From CAZFQG01 sp964520785 (lineage in GTDB: Bacteria; Planctomycetota; Planctomycetia; Pirellulales; Thermoguttaceae), in assembly GCA_964520785.1 (NCBI GenBank), contig CAZFQG010000019.1:1-46161 (forward strand): 46,161 nt of DNA. Direction: 5' to 3'. Each line of letters opens with the position of its first letter. The stretch's first letter is position 1. Position numbers and translations under genes: made by a program. The notes under the pieces were generated by a model. It worked only from the letters and a program-made list of their open reading frames with translations, was not told where the DNA came from and made no database searches. Shown here piece after piece: positions 42,913 through 46,161 of this stretch.

Positions 42913-43338
42913 GGAAGACTCCTGAAGCATGTGAAACTTGGTTCAGAAAGCAGTATAACGCGCGCCCTCGGATCCCCGCAACGGTGGGGCGATGGGGTCG
43001 TGCCCGGGTCCGTATCGCCCGATTTCCCGAACAACTCTCGCCAAGGCTCGGTATTCCAAATCGCGAAACGCGGCATTCACGGGACGGCCCGCGACTGGAA
43101 CTGGCCACAGATCGCCAGAACCTGGTCCGGTCCGGCGGAAGCAGGCCTTCGCTAGGGTGCTGTCCCCTGCATCACGGGGGGTGTGGATTCCCCGCGCAGC
43201 AACGCTTATATTATCAAGACGATGCCGAAATCGTGGCGATGCTCGGACCTCGCCCTTGGTCCGTCGTTGCTTGTTCGGGCGCTTCGTTTTTGTGGGCATT
43301 GCGATCAGCCGCGACACGTTTCGATACGGAGTTCTTCC
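42913..43338. other. Divergent region between sulfatase and propeller gene
   Basis: 426 bases with no supported gene. The propeller frame is open from 43183, but that upstream part lacks a signal peptide and is treated as non-coding. Promoters for both genes should lie here; I could not define them. Confidence 0.5.
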
Positions 43339-44763
43339 ATGCGTCTTTCCCCGATTGTCTTACTTGCCGTTTTACCCGCGACCACATTTTCCTTTGGCGA
43401 AGGCGCTTCAGAGGCATCCGAGCGGCGGACTCTCCCACCCCGGTCCAAGTACCTTCTCCTCGATTGTCGCGTGATCGATACCGTGGAAAACGCGCGCCTG
43501 GCGGTGGGGAACGTGAAAAAACACCCGACGAATCCCCTGTTCGGCGAGGAGCTTCCGTGGGAGGTCCGGTTCGATAACCTGTACGCGAACGTACTCTACG
43601 ACGCCGAGGAAGGGATATACAAGTGCTGGTACAGCCCGTTTATCGTCGACCCGGCCTACGAGACCGTGCCGCGCGACCAGCGCGAGCCCGGCATGTATAT
43701 TCCGGCGTTGCGATCCACCGGCCGGGACCGGACGATGGGCGTGGCCTATGCGACCTCGCGCGACGGAATTCGTTGGGACAAACCGAGAATGGACGTCCGG
43801 CTTTGGGAAGACAAAGAGCAGACCAATCTCGTCGAAATCGGTCCGCACGGAGCGGGCATTTTCAAGGACATCCACGATTCCAACCCCAAGCGACGGTATA
43901 AGATGTTCTTCAAGGAAGGAAAGGACGTTTGTGTCGCGTTCTCGTCGGATGGAATTCACTGGAGCGAACCGGTTCCCTGTCCCGAGATCGACGCCGCGGC
44001 GGATACGCACAACAACGCGATATGGGTCCCCGAGCTGAATCGCTACACCGGAATCACACGGCTCTGGAAAGCGGGGCAGCGGGTCGTCGGCGGTACGGAC
44101 AGCGCCGACTTTCTCACGTGGACCAAGGCACGCGAGATACTCCGCGGTTCACCGGAACTCCAGGTGTACGCGATGCCCGTCTTCCGGTACGCCGACGTCT
44201 ATCTGGGCCTGCCGGTGATTTTCAATCCCAAAACCGACCGCTCGCACACCGAACTGGCATGGAGCCCCGATACGCTCACGTGGCACCGCATCGAACCGGG
44301 CACGCCCCTGATTCCCACCGGTTCGAACCGGAACGACTACGACTGGGGATGCGTCTACGCCGCCGACGCGCCGGTCGTTCTCGATGATGAAATCCGGCTC
44401 TATTACGGCGCCTCGAACGGGCCGCATACCGACTGGCGCGACGGATTCCTCGCGTTGGCGACACTCCCGGTCGACGGCTTCGCGGGCTACGTGCCGACCG
44501 ATGCCGCGAAACCGGCCATGGTGCGGTCGCGATTAGTAACGCCCGCCGGCGCAGACCTTTACGTTACCGGCGACGTCCTCGGAGAACTCCGGGTGCGCAT
44601 GCGGGACGAAACCGGAAAAACACTCGCAAAGTCCGCGCCGGTTTCAGGGAACCTGATTAATCGGAAGGTCACGTTTCCCGAGAACGCCGACTTCGCCGCA
44701 CGCCCGTTTCGGTTGGAGTTCGAATGGAATGCGGGGCGGCTCGATTCGTTCGCCATCCGGTAG
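43339..44763 (+). CDS. Secreted five-bladed-propeller glycosidase-like protein
   Basis: The ATG at 43339 (MRLSPIVLLAVLPATTFSFG) has GGAG upstream and gives a 474-residue protein with a signal peptide. The blade pattern matches that of the 34233-35759 protein: VRFDNLYANVLYDAEEGIYKCWYSPF, MGVAYATSRDGIRWDKP, FSSDGIHWSEPVPC, LAWSPDTLTWHRIEP and IRLYYGASNGPHTDWRDGFLALATLP, then a C-terminal beta-sandwich. It resembles GH43/GH32-like five-bladed propellers; catalytic residues are not certain. Divergent from the sulfatase gene, so both may serve sulfated-glycan use. It ends 5 bases before the convergent transaldolase stop. Confidence 0.82.
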   Translation: MRLSPIVLLAVLPATTFSFGEGASEASERRTLPPRSKYLLLDCRVIDTVENARLAVGNVKKHPTNPLFGEELPWEVRFDNLYANVLYDAEEGIYKCWYSPFIVDPAYETVPRDQREPGMYIPALRSTGRDRTMGVAYATSRDGIRWDKPRMDVRLWEDKEQTNLVEIGPHGAGIFKDIHDSNPKRRYKMFFKEGKDVCVAFSSDGIHWSEPVPCPEIDAAADTHNNAIWVPELNRYTGITRLWKAGQRVVGGTDSADFLTWTKAREILRGSPELQVYAMPVFRYADVYLGLPVIFNPKTDRSHTELAWSPDTLTWHRIEPGTPLIPTGSNRNDYDWGCVYAADAPVVLDDEIRLYYGASNGPHTDWRDGFLALATLPVDGFAGYVPTDAAKPAMVRSRLVTPAGADLYVTGDVLGELRVRMRDETGKTLAKSAPVSGNLINRKVTFPENADFAARPFRLEFEWNAGRLDSFAIR

Positions 44764-44768
44764 TGCCT

Positions 44769-45890
44769 CTAACAGCGCGCCTTCGCCTTTTCCAGTGTGT
44801 CGAGTAGCTTATCGAACGGTTGATTGAACTTCTCCACGCCCTCTTCTTCCAGACGCCGCGTGACGTCGTCGAGGTCAATCCCGACGGCGGCCAGCTTCCG
44901 GAGAACCAAATCCGCGCCGGCGACATCCCGGTCGATCCGCACCGCCGGATGGCCGTGATCGCGGTAGGCGTCGATCGTCTCGACGGGCAGAGTATTGATA
45001 GTATCGGGGCCGATCAGCGTTTCGACGTATTTGACGTCGCTGTATTGAGGATCCTTCGTACTAGTACTCGCCCACAGGAGGCGCTGGGGGCGGGCCCCTT
45101 TCCCGACAACCGACTGAAACCGGTCGCCGCCGAAGACTTCGTGGTATATCTGGTAGGCGGACTTTGCGCTGGCCACGGCTGTTTCCCCTCGGAGTTCGCC
45201 GGCGGCTTGCCCACGGTCACCTCCTTTGGCGATCAACTCATCCAGGATCGCGTCGACCAACGAATCGATCCGGCTGACGAAGAAACTGGCGACCGAGACG
45301 ATCCCGTCGAGCGGTTCTCCCCGCGACGCCCTCGCCTCGAGACCCGCGATGTAGGCCTCGGCGACCCGGCGATACCGGGGGAGCCCGAACAGGAGCGTGA
45401 CGTTTACGTTGATCCCCTCGCCGATCAACCGTTCGATCGCCGGAAGACCTTCAAGCGTGGCAGGGACCTTAATGAAGACATTCGGCCGGTCCAACGCGGC
45501 CCACAGACGCCGAGCCTCCTCGATGGTTCCCTCCGTATCGTTCGCCAAATGAGGATTCACCTCCAGGCTGACGTATCCATCCAGTCCCTCCGTCCGTTCG
45601 TAGACACCACGGAAAGCATCAGCCGCATCCTGGACGTCCCGGATAATGAGGGCCTCGTAGATGTCGAGCACGCCCCGGCCTTCCGCCGACATCGCCCGGA
45701 TATCGTCGTCGTAATCGTCGCTGCCGCGAATCGCTTTCTCGAAAATGGCGGGGTTCGACGTCATTCCGGAGATTCCGTCTTCGTGGACCAAACGGCGGAG
45801 TGCTCCGGATCGAATCAGATCTCGGCGGATATAGTCGATCCAGATCGACTGGCCCAGTGCTTCCAACCGTGTTAGCGGGTTTTCTGACAT
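44769..45890 (-). CDS. tal: Transaldolase
   Basis: A 373-residue enzyme with GGAGG 7 bases before the ATG. It moves a dihydroxyacetone unit between sugar phosphates in the pentose phosphate pathway. The family motifs are clear: GMTSNPAIFEKAI near residue 42, VSLEVNPHLANDT near 106, the Schiff-base lysine Lys141 in VFIKVPAT, INVNVTLLFGLPRY near 160, RLLWASTSTKDPQYSD near 265, and a C-terminal GVEKFNQPFDKLLDTL. The length fits the longer class of transaldolases. It is cytoplasmic. No neighbouring pentose-phosphate gene is in the window. Confidence 0.95.
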   Translation of the reverse strand: MSENPLTRLEALGQSIWIDYIRRDLIRSGALRRLVHEDGISGMTSNPAIFEKAIRGSDDYDDDIRAMSAEGRGVLDIYEALIIRDVQDAADAFRGVYERTEGLDGYVSLEVNPHLANDTEGTIEEARRLWAALDRPNVFIKVPATLEGLPAIERLIGEGINVNVTLLFGLPRYRRVAEAYIAGLEARASRGEPLDGIVSVASFFVSRIDSLVDAILDELIAKGGDRGQAAGELRGETAVASAKSAYQIYHEVFGGDRFQSVVGKGARPQRLLWASTSTKDPQYSDVKYVETLIGPDTINTLPVETIDAYRDHGHPAVRIDRDVAGADLVLRKLAAVGIDLDDVTRRLEEEGVEKFNQPFDKLLDTLEKAKARC

Positions 45891-46161
45891 GAAACACCTC
45901 CGTATTCCTTAAGGGAGTTTTCGTTCCTGAATTGTACCCGCCGCCGACGCAAGACATATCCCTCCGCGGCGGTGCCGGGCGCTTTCTTCTCGCTCCATCT
46001 CAAACCTGCGTCCTTCTCATCCAAAAGAGGGGTTCAGGTTCCGAGTTCGGTGCGAACCTTGGCTCATCCGGACACTGTGACAGAATCGATCGTGCCCGGC
46101 GTCCGGATGGTGGGGGTGGGGGGATCGCGCCGCGGCGCGTGGCGGACCGGGGCCGGTTCGT
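45891..46161. other. Region upstream of tal
   Basis: 271 bases to the window edge. It should contain the tal promoter; I see no clear -35/-10 pair. The last 60 bases are very G-rich and no gene is supported. Confidence 0.45.

Noticed and set aside
1..46161. CRISPR array, insertion sequence or rRNA
   Set aside because: No regularly spaced repeats, no transposase or terminal repeats, and no rRNA-like sequence are visible.

Overview
The window looks like chromosomal DNA from a Planctomycetota bacterium, probably near Pirellulales; this placement is inferred from gene families, not from a marker gene. Typical signs are an SHD1 (SLA1-homology) protein, a DUF1598 protein, dockerin and PEP-CTERM sorting signals on a secreted enzyme, a sulfatase, large PQQ-type beta-propellers, secreted PHP and SMP-30 proteins, and a TolC-like protein with the planctomycete GCRPQQPFYL start. 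GC content is high, genes are on both strands in short operons, and no rRNA, intact tRNA, CRISPR or insertion sequence is visible.

Layout. 1-2230: an SHD1/TPR protein, then a 1.4 kb gene-free strip ending in a precise 3' half of tRNA-Pro(UGG), which I read as the distal junction of an element integrated in a tRNA gene. 2229-8825: a small secreted protein, a DUF4432 aldose-epimerase-like protein, a 1052-residue propeller protein with a methyltransferase-like insert, and a secreted PHP-domain protein. 9046-12422: an HTH-PTS EIIA fusion with a receiver-like partner, an FmdB zinc-ribbon protein behind a strong promoter, and a SnoaL-like protein. 12673-16167: acetyl-CoA synthetase followed by an OFA-type MFS carrier, a plausible acetate/monocarboxylate uptake pair. 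16109-24933 (minus): a dockerin/PEP-CTERM enzyme, Smc, and a lipoprotein that resembles the flagellar P-ring protein FlgI with HEAT-like repeats in its middle.

25566-32683: an SMP-30-type lactonase, a DUF1598 protein, then a forward run of TolC-like lipoprotein, thymidylate kinase, TatD nuclease and a cupin. 32724-34083 (minus): a PII protein and a GRP/ureide-permease-like sugar or metabolite carrier in one operon. 34233-35759: a secreted five-bladed-propeller glycosidase-like protein. 35970-40239: a YtrA-type GntR regulator, an ABC ATPase and a permease with a 400-residue soluble tail, with three small GC hairpins in the ATPase-permease gap. 40856-46161: lexA with a palindrome over its promoter, a sulfatase, a second propeller glycosidase-like protein and transaldolase.

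Together the window combines housekeeping (Smc, Tmk, TatD, LexA, Tal, Acs) with polysaccharide-degradation accessories. The items most worth following are the FlgI-like/HEAT lipoprotein, the PII-permease operon with a truncated PII C-terminus, the propeller-methyltransferase chimera, and the tRNA-half junction with nearby iterons.
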